Made by a program: the position numbers and the translations under genes. A DNA stretch of 64,000 bases. It comes from Cliona cf. orientalis. Taxonomy: Eukaryota; Porifera; Demospongiae; Clionaida; Clionaidae. The notes under the pieces were generated by a model. The model did no database searches. It was not told the origin of the DNA and saw only the letters and a program-made list of their open reading frames with translations. The stretch spans positions 827,501 through 891,500 of the forward strand of contig OZ005699.1 of the NCBI GenBank assembly GCA_963930775.1. Reading direction: 5' to 3'. Positions 9,578 through 22,200 of this stretch are shown here, one piece after another. Numbering within the stretch: the first letter of the stretch is position 1; every line of letters starts with the position of its first letter.

Positions 9578-12209
9578 TTAGAGTTCCATGATACTGGTGA
9601 TTTCTTGTGATGTGATGGGGGCATCTGTGAATATTGTGCCCACAAATATGTAGGGTCCCCAGTATGGGTGTTTTATGCACTTGCAACAGCCCAGGTCTTC
9701 AATGTCAAATCCCAGGTGTTGGAATCTTTCGTCTGTTTCGAATAGAGTGGAATGAGAGAAGGGACTGTAGAACTGTTTGGTGTATGGAGTGAGGGAAAAA
9801 ACAACATATAATGCTATGAACATAATACTTTCTCTCACACTGTATGGGCTGATATACCGTAGGACGGATTTTAATTGCGTAGTTTAATAATTGCGTTCTG
9901 GTCAAGTCAGGCCAAATTGCGAATCCAATAATTGCGATGGACGACCCCGTACCGTACTGTAGAATACGTGCACGTTTATGTTTGCGAATCTATTAATTGC
10001 GAAACATAGAAAAACTCGCAATTCGCAATTAATAGATACTCGCAATTAAAACCCAACCTACGTATGAGCAAATACACTATCCATCTCTATCAACACTTGT
10101 TGGTAGTTGCCTAGCAACCAAAAGTTTTTATGGGCAATTTGCCGGCTATGGGAAGGGGTTGGGTCATCATAAAGTAGGCCAATGATGAACAGAGGTCAAC
10201 TACCAACAAAATAGTCATCTGACAGTAATTGGGGTGCATTCGACCATGCATCTCATGCACCCCAAATAACTATTACCGTATTTCCTAGATCAGACGCTGC
10301 CCACGAATAGACGCCGTACTCGAATAGTCGCCGCTAGCTACACATACCTGAGCTTTACTATCGCCGCCCTTGAATTGTCGCCGCATTCTCTAATTAAAGC
10401 CCAGTTACCACGCCCTTAAACGGTGTCCACGTGCTTGCGAGCGGTGCTACTGTCCGCGAGAAAGCCATCAAGAGACTAGTAAAGCTTCTGACGAAGGCAG
10501 ACGGTGATAAGCAGCTTGGTATTGAAATTAGAACAAACCTTTTCATTATTCTTGTATGCAGTTCTACTACTATGAAAGTTTTTGTCGCTGCCCTCGAGTA
10601 GTCGCTGCCCTCGAATAATCGCCACTAGTTTCAGCAGAGGGAAAAAATTAGTAGCCGCGGCATCTAATCGAGGAAATATGGCATATGTATACTAGGCATG
10701 TGTACCATGCATTTTTATGGTAACATACAGCTATAGGTACCTCCCGGGAGTTCAAAGTTGTGGAAGACGAAATAGCAACCATTGGCAAATTATGATTGTC
10801 TGATTACATACAAGTGTAACTAGACCGAAAAGGACTAGTAGCAAGTACGTAACAAGGTCTAATAGAGGAAGCAATAAAGGATAAACGGCCAATGACTACC
10901 CACCTACTTAAAAATCCTGTATATGTACACAATTTAATACATGTATTTGTATGTACACAGTACACTTATTACAATGTCATGTACTTACCGCCCGACCAGA
11001 AGATGGATCAATAAAATCGGCGAAATAGTTGGCACCCGTTAATCTCGAGCAAATCTCTTTTGCACTGTCAATAAACTGAAATTTAAGTGGACAGGTGATA
11101 AACTACTAAATTCTTATACTATAAAATGCAACATCTTTTTTTCCTGATACTTGGTCAAATTCATCTCATAACTATATGTATCTACATCGACGACATTTCT
11201 ACCCAAACCAAATCCTACAATACTAACAAAATATTAATACGTACATGTTCTAGCAGTTTCTCCCTTTCCTCTTCGACGGCCATGGACCACGATGTCATAT
11301 CATTCTCCGTCTTCTCGCTCAGAGTAATCACACAAAGCTTCTTCGACTCGAGATTCACTCCCGGGAATAGCTCCATCAAACCTTTCTGTAAAAACTGTGG
11401 GCAGTCCTGTACCAGACACTCGACCGTTCCTTGGGGCTTATCGCTAAGGGAGGAAATAACGACAGGAGTATCCTCCTCTGGCGTGGTGGGAGCAAGTCCA
11501 ATAGCTCCAGGGAACGGCAATTGTGGGTGTAGGTTGGCAGAGACCATCGCTGGGTTTATCAATGCATCTGTGTACGTATACATGTACAGGTGTACATATA
11601 AATGCGTACATACGTACCTTTATTCCCCCCACGCCCCCCAAAAAAGTGAATCATAAAAGAGGACTTGAGCATACTATAAAATTGCCTTGGTAGAAGACTA
11701 CATAAAATTTAATTCATAATGAAGGGAGGATAAGAACCTTAACACAATCCCATGACATACATCAGTTTTTAATGAGAGATATTTGACATTATTTTACAAT
11801 TTACAAAGAGAACTGTGCACTAGTGTCGTAATAAATCATGCGTATACATGTACTACTAACAAAACATTCTCTTGTGCTCTAGAATACCATGGAGGGACAC
11901 AGGAACGTACAATTTTAATCGACTCACCAGACAGAGGAGGCGGTTGTGGGGTGGTGTGCTGTGGTAGAGGAAGTATAGGACTGGACTGAGGACAGTAGGA
12001 GGTGGTTTGAGTGAGTGACGAGGATGTGAGGGATGACAAAGACGAAGGAGTGGCCGAACTAGCACGTAATCGAAGCAATATCGTTCTTAAGCTAGGGAGA
12101 TACGCGACCACACGCGTAGATCCAGTGATCTGAAATCGACAAAATTACTGTGATATTATTTTAACAAAACTAGTCTAGACCAGATGAAGTATAAACGTAC
12201 CTTGGACAT
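9578..12209 (-). CDS. mmadhc: MMADHC (cobalamin trafficking protein CblD), complete, five exons
   Basis: MMADHC passes cobalamin on from MMACHC and directs it to cytosolic methionine synthase or mitochondrial methylmalonyl-CoA mutase. Exons read on the minus strand: 12209-12201 (Met-Ser-Lys), 12129-11928, 11567-11245, 11075-10989 and 9772-9578. All introns are GT/AG with matching phases, giving about 271 residues against 296 in human. Exon 2 is basic and leucine-rich (VVAYLPSLRTILLRLRASS), plausible for mitochondrial targeting. Exon 3 carries VECLVQDCP, FLQKGLMELFP and LSEKTENDMTSW. Exon 4 carries FIDSAKEIC and FADFIDPSSG. Exon 5 carries TLFETDERFQHLGF, DIEDLGCCK and VGTIFTDAP. These are the MMADHC landmarks in the right order. 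A partial second copy lies at 43.65-44.95 kb. Confidence 0.93.
9853..10068. repeat. Palindromic element inside/behind MMADHC, TTAATTGCG type
   Basis: The inverted ends are TACCGTAGGACGGATTTTAA and TTAAAACCCAACCTACGTA, with repeated AATTGCG/CGCAATT inside. It lies in the last MMADHC intron. MITE-like, with no coding capacity. Confidence 0.6.
10274..10682. repeat. Palindromic element with CTCGAATAGTCGCCGC repeats
   Basis: The ends ACCGTATTTCCTAGATCAGA and TCTAATCGAGGAAATATGG are inverted. Inside, CGAATAG(A/T)CGCCG and related reads repeat. It lies in the last MMADHC intron. No coding capacity. Confidence 0.55.
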
Positions 12210-12568
12210 AGCTGAGCCTGGTTGCTTGACTCTCCCCGAAACTTTCTCGTCCAGAATTCTTCTGAAAAGGCAGTCAGTGCTAGAGGTCAAAGCTCAAGTA
12301 TCACCATATCTGTCACACACGATAAGGGGGCGGGTCGCCCCCGGGCATGGCAAGGGACCTGGCCACTAATATTATAATCGATTCTGATATTCAGGTTCAT
12401 GCGTACCGCGTGTGCCAAACATTTCGACCAAAAATAATATTGCAAGTGACAGTCGAAATCAAGGACTTAAATCAGCGATTCACTTCTTTAAGTAGAGGTA
12501 AGTAGATCTATCTATAATTGAATAAATCGTTGATTATAGTTTATTTACATCATGTGGAGGCATGCTCG

Positions 12569-12626
12569 CCGGGCTCGATCAGTAGCGGCCTCGTTCGGAC
12601 GAGGCTGCTACTGATCGAGCCCGGCA
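12569..12626. repeat. Near-perfect 58-bp palindrome
   Basis: GCCGGGCTCGATCAGTAGC is followed by GCCTCGTTCGGACGAGGC and then the inverted arm GCTACTGATCGAGCCCGGC. It is a compact foldback about 360 bases upstream of the MMADHC start. Confidence 0.75.
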
Positions 12627-14040
12627 CGATTTCACTGAAGCCAGTTGTGCAGTAGTCGTCGTCGAAAGCCGCCAGAGCTCAGTAGAGCTGGGCCCATCCA
12701 TGATAAATGTAATCATTTAGTTTTCCAGTTCACGACAGTGCAGCTGGGCTAGCCGCTATACGGAATAGCTACGTACACCCGGTACCCGATGACATGATCT
12801 CATCGTGAAGCTCCCATTGTACTAAGACATTATTTGCACGCCTTACACTTGCCTTTCTGAGACATTTGTACTAATTCCGATGGAAAGCGTAGGTTAGCTG
12901 CAAGAAGGGATTTTGCCCCGGTAAAAACGGTCGGCATGATAAGCCTTGTGCGATCGTATTGTAAAAAAAAAAAGTTCCATCTGCACCCGAATCCAGTTAT
13001 TATGAGCTAGCTACGAATCGCGTCCACTCAATGCTAAAGCTGTAGAGCACACATACATGTCATATATGCCTCTAGCTATAGACCCTCGTACCCAGGCCCT
13101 TTGAGGAGGAGGAGGGCCTGGGTACGAGGCTAGGACTAGGTCTCCACCTCTGCAACACTATTATATAGCATAGTAGCTATTGTCTTACTCAATGAGGGCT
13201 GAGCTGATCAGATGCAATCACTTGTATCAATCTTGGTAATGCTTGTATTCATGCCATAGTACATGCAGGCAATAGCTTGCTAGCTAAATCGGTGCTGGCT
13301 TAATTATTAGCATCAGAGTCACATTCTGAGAATCTTACTGTTGTGCGTCCATCCCCTCTATGCCCATGTACACAAAATAAGGATTATAAATCTCAAGCTT
13401 GTATTTTTCCCATATTATAACACGTACGGTATCTGGGATTTATGGCAGTAAACCGACCTGAGTCCCCCGTGCTATAACTATAATGTAAGTTCCAAGTGGC
13501 AAAACTCAATATGATATTCACGTACCTCTATCATAATATATTATATCCGTGAATCAAGGGTGACCATTTAGATGACTCCAATCTGCATGATATGCCTCTG
13601 CCATCCATCCGATCATCAATTGAACTTAGATATTTAGCAGCTGAGTAGCTAGACTCAGGGTTAAAATAGTCTCGGTATAATATTACTTACTCCACAAGCT
13701 AACTGATATATATATAGGCTGTGTACTGTCATTATTTTATATAGCTATATGCATTCCATTGTTCAGTCCCCATGAATCATAGCTATCACTGAAATGTACA
13801 TTTATGGTCATAAGCATATAGCACAATCAGCTAGGCTGAGCTAGGAATGAGTAAACATGTCCTAAATAGTACGTCATAGAGTGCTCTTGGTTATATATAC
13901 ATGATTATTATATTCATGATTATTTAATATAATATTCTAACTGCAGTATATTATACCCATTATATATAGCCATAATATTATATTATTATAATAGGCTTAT
14001 TATATACCCTCTCTCTATACCGCCAGGTGTTCATGGTATA
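12627..14040. other. Gene-free AT-rich stretch
   Basis: Nothing coding was recognised. A small foldback is at 13082-13130 (CCTCGTACCCAGGCCCT ... AGGGCCTGGGTACGAGG). The rest is AT-rich, with many AGCTA and ATTATA reads. Confidence 0.45.
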
Positions 14041-14046
14041 ATAAAT

Positions 14047-14230
14047 TATTAGTATAATTAATCACACACTTCAGAGTACAATTAGGGCAGTAATCAGTAC
14101 TCTTACTTGTACGAGTATGGTCAGTAATAGCGCGAGCGATAGCGAGTGCTATTTGGCCGTACGTGTACATGTAAGAGTACTGTTGCTGCCCTAATTGTAC
14201 GAGGATTGAAGTGTGTGATTAATTGATAAT
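14047..14230. repeat. Inverted-repeat MITE-like element
   Basis: TAATTAATCACACACTTCAG followed by TACAATTAGGGCAG at the left is answered by CTGCCCTAATTGTAC and TTGAAGTGTGTGATTAATT at the right. An inner pair, AGTACTCTTAC / GTAAGAGTACT, extends the fold. A partial relative (GAGTACAATTACAGCTGTAA) follows at about 14255-14340. Confidence 0.65.
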
Positions 14231-14948
14231 AGTATAAAATTTGCCCCAGGCTATAGCAGGAGTACCAATTACAGAGCAAGAGTACAATTACAGCTGTAAT
14301 CCGTACTCTTGCCTATGGGAGTAATGTATTGGGACTGTAATCACTATACTATTATATATGCAACCAAACCTGTCCAAAACCAACAAGTAAACTATTACAA
14401 AGAAACCATAGATATTCTAGCACAATGTCATACCCCACATATGCATGTATGCGTGGCATGCTATAGTGACTCAACCTGTACCTACAGAGAGCTCGAACAT
14501 ATACACAGCCATAGGTGGGTGCATGTGCATGGTGGATAAGTATAAATCTTGCCACTCATTATAGAGATATGCCTATATCTCAATAATTACCCCGTGTGTG
14601 TGCGCATGCATGCGCAGCAAGGGGTAAAGGAATTGGTATATGATCTATCGTTTATCGTCTGTCAGCATAAAAATAGGCAAATCTCAACATTAAGTTTAAG
14701 CGAATGTAGGGTCAATAAAATAGTGTAAGACAGTGAAAAAAAACACCTCCTATCTTGCTCTTAACCCTATAGACAATCATCAGGGGAGCTACAAATCGTG
14801 CAAATATTGGTATGTTGGACACGCCTACATCAGACACGTCCACTTATAGTACCTATGAATTAGGGTGCATGCTCTCTCTGCAGCATGCTTCTAGCAGGAA
14901 CGAATGTTTGTGAGTTGAACTTTAAAGCGTCTAAGAAGAGGCATGATT

Positions 14949-15050
14949 TAGTCTCGTGAACCAGACCACTCCCTCTTCAGCGCTGGACGTATTGCATCAC
15001 CAGCACGCAATACATCCAGCGCTGCGGAGGGAGTGGTCTGGTTCACGAGT
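14949..15050. repeat. Hairpin element with CTCGTGAACCAGACCACTCCCTC arms
   Basis: The left arm TAGTCTCGTGAACCAGACCA and the right arm TGGTCTGGTTCACGAG are inverted. The arms continue through AGCGCTGGACGTATTG / CAATACATCCAGCGCT. A relative with the same layout is at 48554-48650. Confidence 0.75.
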
Positions 15051-15243
15051 GGTCATGGGTGATATTGCCATGGCATATGGGGTGTGTGCTCTATGAGCTC
15101 TATAGCTATTGTGAATAATATCAATGATATATAGACAGACCAATCACTTCACCCCTTGCTCCCACGTTCAAAATTTAATGGGTAATCAGTGTTAAGGGTA
15201 TGATATTATCCATTACCTCATAGTAGCTATTTTTGCTAATCAG

Positions 15244-18200
15244 ATGGATTCGAAGGCTTCAAGTGACTCTGAGTTGGATACGAAGATCAATGACGACAAG
15301 AAGACGATAACAAAGCTCAAGTTATTTATTTCTGATGTGACTTCCGACATTAAAGTAAAGAACATTGTCAAGAATTTCAAGAAAGGATCAGATGATGACG
15401 ATGAATTTTCCGAAATTAGTATTGAGCAATTGAGCAACAGGCTGTCAGAGAAAATTGATTTCCTAAAGAAGGACGTTTTGGATGGAGATAGCAATGATCT
15501 TATTAAGAAGCTTAAATCTAAGGATGAAGATCAACATATACATAAGTATGGGGTTCACTCATGTTTTTCCGCCGATGATTCTGAGACAGAATTGAGTGTA
15601 TCAGTGGATTCACCTATCTTATCAGAAGTTGAGAATGATTTGGAGGAGAATGAAACATTGGATGGGGTCAGCCTGGATGCCATAACAGAGGTTTCGTCTT
15701 TCAGCAGCAAAGAGGATTATAGTGATAAGACAGAAAGTAACAACAGGGAGAGTTCGAATCCTACAACTTGGTGGAAATTTCAAGTTTCTTTTTACCATTT
15801 TTTCATGGCCACTTGCCTGATCATTCTTCCAATTATTCTCATATTCATTAATCAAGCAGTTCATCAGTTGAATGACATCAGTAGTCAACTGCAATCGGTG
15901 ACAGCTCACATAGCTGCTGGTCATGACAGTGACATCAAGAATCGTTTACGATCATTAGCAGCTGACATACATGTAGTTGCTGACACAATGTCACCTGCTG
16001 AATTTTTTTCAATTATTGAAGAAATTCAAACTACTTTCAAGCATCAAGCTCCAGCTGGCAATGTTAACATGAATCGATTCCAGCACAGCCATGGAAGGTA
16101 CGATGTCCTCGCTGATGGAAAACTACACATGCCTGCTATCTCACTTCTGGAAGAGCACACGGAGACTGTGCATATTACTATGCCAACACCAAGTCTCATG
16201 TCAAACCAAACATCCTGTAATTTCAACCTAAACAAGCAGAAAAGACCACACTTACTCTATTGTCCTCGGTTCTGGGATTGTATGTACTATGAGGACGTGG
16301 AATTTGCTACTGAACTAGCAATCTCACGCTCACAGAAAACTGTTGACCTTGGATCTCCACTTTCCACACATGCCCTCGATTTCAATGGCTCTTGTATCAA
16401 TGAAAATTGGAGTATGATGGATGATATGTGTGATGCACAGGCCACAGATCTACAAACCCTCTCAAAGTCTTTGCCTTTTTCAGTGAGTAACCATAGCACT
16501 CACGTTAACGAGTGGTTTAAGGAATTTGTGTCCCAGCCATTTGAAGCCAAACACACCTGTGCAGTCAATTATGTGCATTTAGCGACCTATGCACAAGAAG
16601 AGCGTTCCATGAACAGTAATGTTGTCTTTCTATCACTCCTGTATTCACATCCATTCCAAAGCGGTGCGCTTAGTTTTTTGTTCACTTCATTGGCATTTTT
16701 TGCTATATCATCAGCAATTTTGTCCCTTCTACGAATGCTATCACAGATTTGTCAAGCAGTGAGGCAGATATTACCAGCCTATCATACAAAGTGTAACAAC
16801 ACAACCGAAAAAAGACGAGTAGAACACTACGGCGCATGTAAGGGTCTAGCCTCATTCCCAGGCACTCCAGTGCTTGTTAAATTTAAGGCTGATCAATCAT
16901 GTCCTCTTTTTTGGAACATCATTATCATTGTGGTCATTTTTTTGACTTTTTTTCCTCAACAGTGTGGTATTGTGACCAACAATGCAAGCCGATATGCCAC
17001 GTGTCTCATGCCAAATGTAACAGAAGTGGCTGGAAGTAGCACACTAGCACAAAAATCTGAAACAGCAGCTGCAGCTTACAACGTGTCTAGTATTCTAAGT
17101 GCATTAAAGGCCAACAGTGATCACGTGTTAGCACTAGTACATGCAGTATTCAGGTGTAGTGACTTTCACAAAGCTCTCGGTGGTATTGTTACAGTAGTAA
17201 TTGTTGTCATTGCTCCATATTGTAAGGGTAATGTGACGTCTAGATTCTATGATCTCCTTTACCGCATTCAGTCTGGGTTAATATTTTATCACGTGATCCG
17301 TGAAACTTCGTTACCAGAGCCAGAGATTGAAAGTACCAATAAAACATTGATCCCAAGCCTGACTGATGAAGATCAGCATCGTGAACTCAATCAAAAGAAG
17401 AAAAAACATGGCTCGCGTAAGAAAAGAAGGTGGCTTAAGAAGTTTACCTGCTATTGTCAACGTCCTCCTAGACCTCAAAGATGCAAATTCAAGATTCGAA
17501 ATCACACCCCCTGTTTATCTGATGGAGTGGTCAATAGAGTGAAGAATGGTAACCTTGACCATTGCTCACCAAGTGAGCAAGACACTATCACGGTATCACC
17601 ATCTGATGATCAGCCCTCCAACCACTGCAATCTCGATTATAAATTTGAACCACAAATTTTCGAGGTCAAAACAGATAACCCACATCGTGTTCAGACTTGC
17701 TCCCAAGTCTTAGTTCCAGCCTCAAAAATTCCCACAAGTAACTGCAAATTTAAATGCCCAACTAGCAATGCAGAAGGTCAAATAGGAAGGCTGACACCTT
17801 ATACAAGTATGCCTCAGTCTATTGAAGCTGCACATCATGTGGAGATAAATTTTGAAGCTTCCATGGCAGTGTTCGAGAGTACCACTCACCCTTTGCCAGC
17901 TACTAGTGAAGTACACAGGACGAACCATAGACCCATTGGTGACTTACCTACGGTATTAGCTCGATCGAAGAATTGGCACAATGATTGCGAGACGATTACA
18001 TGTACTAGCAGATTGCTTGCTATCTCCATTCACTTCTCTAATCAGTGGGGAGAATTCTTTCAGGAGTGTTGTAGGATGCAGAATGAATTGGTTGCCCCGG
18101 TGAAATGTGATTGCTTTGTCTTTCAATTTCTCCTTCCCAGTCCTTTTCAGCTAGAAGCAGGTACTATGTGCCTCTGTGAATCGTCAATGTTTTCATGGCT

Positions 18201-21200
18201 ATCTGCTATAACCAATATCGACAAGTTACCACTATCTGAAGATTTCATTCATATTCTTCGAGCTTTTATCAATACTGCTGGTTCGATCCAGTGTCAAATG
18301 AAGCCCACAAGCATCCACGGTATAGCAAGCAGCAATCCTATTGATCCCACCTTAAAGCCTTTGGATCCAGCTGATGTCAAAAACAGAAGACAGAATTCAT
18401 CTGTCATTCACCTTATTATTTCACGTGGGGATGTTGGCAAGATGAATCTTGAGCAAACCAACATTCCAAACAATATTATCTCACCAGAATTATCACTCTT
18501 TGAGTCTGCCTCCAATAGTATCGGCACTGTGAAGCCACCTCCTGCAGCAGCTGAAAGTAATGCCGGTCAATATGAAGGAGAATATGAGAACTTCAGTATC
18601 AAAAGGAAGCCCCCTAATTCATGGTGTCGGTTCCCACCAAACTCATTAGCAATGCACCAACAAGCTTTGCAGTGTCTTAGCACAGGGGATGCTGCTAGCC
18701 TGCAACAGGAAAGGCTCCATGGCCACATCACTCCAGCTCTAGTTATTCTCTCCAGTTGTGACTCCGGATGTGGTATGGTCAAAGCTGATGACATCCTTTT
18801 CGGCATGGCCCGGGCTTTCATCCAAGCAGGAGCAAAATCTGTACTCACCACGTTGTGGAAGGTTCCTAGTGAATCAGGATCTATCCTGATGCTGTCCAGT
18901 ATAGAAGGAATTTTTAGTGGGCCACCTCCCTTGATACCATCACAAGGACTACAGATACATGTTCTTCATCTCAGTACACCCACACCTGGTGTATGTGTAG
19001 CTGTAGGGCACTTGAATGAAGCCATACTATCTCCACCCACACTACTGTACCACAATGTAACAAACGGAGTGTACCCTAACTGTAGATTGCCGAGTGAAAT
19101 CCTATTCAACAGCAGTACACCAACTACCATTGTTTCCCAATTCCCCACAGTGTTGCATTCACCAGCATCTGAGAAGATACTCTTGGCTTGTAATCTACCC
19201 ATGATCAAATTCCATACGTTATCCCCTAAAGAGCAAATTCCTGTCAATGTGATAGCTGTAGAACCAAGAGTCCATGACAATTGCATGGTGATCAAATTTC
19301 ACACCCTTTCCGAGCATGAACAGATAGCTGAGAGTATTCAGATATCTAGCATACCAGCACACCACCCTGATTTGGCTCTTCAATTACCAAACTGTGTCTC
19401 ATTGACCTCCCTACCCGAGAGAGAGCAGCTGGTTAGTGATCCCACATGCATAGTAGATCCACAATTGTATGACGGTAGCAGCCTTTTTGAAACAGCCGAT
19501 GGCAATACTTCAAGCATAGCAGTACGCCAGTGCCCGACTTTACAACTAGTGAACTGTACTTTATTATCCCCCATACCCAACAAAGAGCTGGTGGCCATCA
19601 TAGAACTACGAAGCTACAAGGGCAGCAGAATAGTTTCCCTTTGTGGATCTGAATGTAAAGAAGAAGCTGATGGCATTGCAATCGCCATGAAGGCATCAAT
19701 ACATCCTGATCCTGATCTCACTTTCCAATGTGTACATCAGATTCCTCGTAGCAGAGAGAGAGCTGAAGTGATGCAGGAGAGATATTGTCGCTCGCAAAAA
19801 GAGAACCTTAAGCTTCATATAGAGCACTTGACACCATCAAACAAGAGGAAAACTACTCGATCACACAATACCAGATATTTCAACACAAATGGTGATGACA
19901 AAAACGGTCAATCAGCAGTGAAGAAAAAGAATCGAAGTCTCTCTTATTCCAGTTCTGGTACCAGTGCTGCTACAACTATGACCTCTGGTACTGGTATACC
20001 TGTATGCTCCCAGCTTCATGCAAACGACGCCACTCCTTGCTGTGTACCTGCCTTGCAAAACCCATACAATTCAGTTAAGGATTTCAGCGAGTCTGCCAAC
20101 ACTATCTCAATCCATAGCAACAGAAATGATACATCATTGCTCAATAGAACTAACAAATTCAAAGCTACTAAAAGAAGATATGGAAATACCAGTGATGGAG
20201 GAAGATGTGATACGAAGATAAAGACTAAGCGTAGTGGTGGAGCAGGTGGCACTGGATACTTAGGGGATAAGGACAGTGAAAGCAGTGGAGACGTAAGGCT
20301 ACACTCAACCCACAGAAAAATAAAGAAAAAGAAGCAGTCACCCACTAAACGACAGTTGAGTAGCACTGCTCCTCCTATTTCCCTATTCAGAGGAAAAAAT
20401 GACAAGCCACTGAAAGAGACAAATCCGTATCCACCAGCATCAGCGTGCATTGTGGCAGGAAGTTCGACTCACCTAAGAAGTTGGCCTTGCCCAGTTAATG
20501 TTGCATACCCTTGCCGTGTGCAAGCACGCCAGTTATTGATCAATCCTCGTTCTATTCTTCAGTTATTGCTCCAGCACTGTCGATCGCAAATTCGCAGAGC
20601 TCACCATCATCCAGAGCACGGAACTTCATCAGAAGATGACTCGCCAGCATCAGCCAGTGCACACATTTCTATTGAGGAGAACTCTCATCAGCAACACCCC
20701 AGTGCAGTTGTCCATGGAAGTGTGCTTTTAAGACCACCTTCACAAGAGCTACAAGACACTGTCTCTCTGCCGTTTTCAAACCAGGTCATAGAGGGAATTC
20801 TCAGCATGCTACCATCATATACAACACATCTTGGGTCAAGTATGCAACCCTCTTGTGCTTGTGATAGTGGATTGGGAACTAGCTCCTCAGGAAGACGACG
20901 ACGTATGTTAGTTCAAGATGATCCACATCCCCCTGGCACTGCACTAGCCGTCAACCCTATTCCACCGAGGATCTTACATTCTACTGAGCCTAACTGGTCC
21001 AGTGCAGAAGAAATAGTTGAGAGAGACAATGATCCAGTGAGTCCACATTTCAATAACCTTACTAACTTAGTGATTGTTCTCCATGCATACTTCTAGGGCA
21101 ACCAAAGTGTGGCTAACCAAGCAAATGACGAAGCTACAACAGATCAACGAGATGAGGTATGTAACTTGTTATTGTGTACACAGCATGCACTCCTGACTAC

Positions 21201-21329
21201 ACAAACAACCCACTTATCTTGGGGGTGTGTTATCTTGTATATGAGGCAACTGGACCCTTACATAGGTCATGTATTTGTTGCTTTAGTTCTAAGAGCTTAA
21301 GTAAGTGGGTGGGAAACAATCTGGCAAGT

Positions 21330-21375
<46 letters not shown>

Positions 21376-22200
21376 AATTTGAGGTTGTGCTATGACAACC
21401 AATCATTATGTATGTATACAGGAAAACCATGAAATATTTGAGTCAGCTCAAGAGGAGGGAATGCACAGTGACTATGGGAGTGAATATGAGACAACTCAAG
21501 CATGTACAGAGGTATGACTATTGTTATAAGTACCTATACTCAATTCACATTATAATTATAATAATTGCAGGAAGATACCCATTGGCCTAGCAGAGCACAA
21601 CTTGTTACGTTATGTAACACAGCAATCCCGCACCGAATTTTGCAAAGAAGAGCCCAGTCGCAAGCTGTGGTCGTGTTACAAAATGATGGGTCCCAGAGCA
21701 GTAGTGGGTATTGCCTATCACCATTATCCCAAGCATTAATGCACATAGCTTCCTCGGTACCAATACCTCACAGTGGTATCAATGGCTTCGTGGCTCTTTC
21801 TGAAGCACATCTTGAAAGCTCTACAAATTTTGACCCATCGTGCATTGTGATAGGCCACAGACCGATACCAGCAGTCTCTTGTCCACCCTGTAGTAACATC
21901 CATCATCCCCCCCTACCCCCTGCACCAGTACCAGTGGTAGCAATCCTGCCTCACTCACACTCATACTCCTCACCCGGACTCATGATGTTTGCGGCTTCAA
22001 TGGAGCCTCAGAGTGGGGCATCACTAGTTGGTATCCCTGGATCTGTCGCTAATGACCCTCCACCACCCCAGCCCCAGCCCATGAACCATCATCACAACCC
22101 AGTGATTTTCAATTCGTCCCAGCATCAGCCAGGCAATGGAGAGGCTTTTCACGCTATAGTTGAGGATGCACCCCCTGAAGAACTTATTGGCACTCCCTAA
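15244..22200 (+). CDS. g1: about 2190-residue four-pass membrane protein with a CHAT-domain remnant
   Basis: Exons: 15244-21036, 21097-21156, 21422-21511, 21571-22200. All introns are phase 0; the first is 60 bases with a CTAAC branch site. An AG lies just before the ATG, so a 5' untranslated exon is possible. Residues 1-165 are acidic and coiled. Likely membrane segments are at about 186-202, 474-496, 556-572 and 646-660. Residues about 1160-1220 match the C-terminal part of CHAT (caspase-like) domains: LVILSSCDSGCG, MARAFIQAGAKSVLTTLWKV, with the family's cysteine at Cys1172. The N-terminal half of CHAT with the catalytic His is not recognisable, so activity is doubtful. Residues 1315-1475 hold degenerate repeats (IKFHTLSPKEQ, IKFHTLSEHEQ, LPNCVSLTSLPEREQ, LVNCTLLSPIPNKE). 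Then follow basic disordered sequence, LFRG (20376-20395) and DSGLGTSSS (about residue 1873). The last exon is Pro/His-rich. No enzyme role is claimed. Confidence 0.75.
21331..21373. repeat. (CA)n microsatellite in a g1 intron
   Basis: About 21 CA units lie in the intron between the second and third g1 coding exons. Confidence 0.9.

Noticed and set aside
16044-20450. Long open stretches on the minus strand under g1 and similar shadows under g2 and g7
   Set aside because: They are antisense readings of real coding sequence, with hydrophobic biased composition, no splice logic and no family resemblance.
21037-21096. C-terminus of g1 at the TAG in 21094-21096
   Set aside because: This TAG is the end of a 60-base intron (GTGAGT ... 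CTAAC ... TTCTAG). Splicing continues in frame through two small exons to the stop at 22200.
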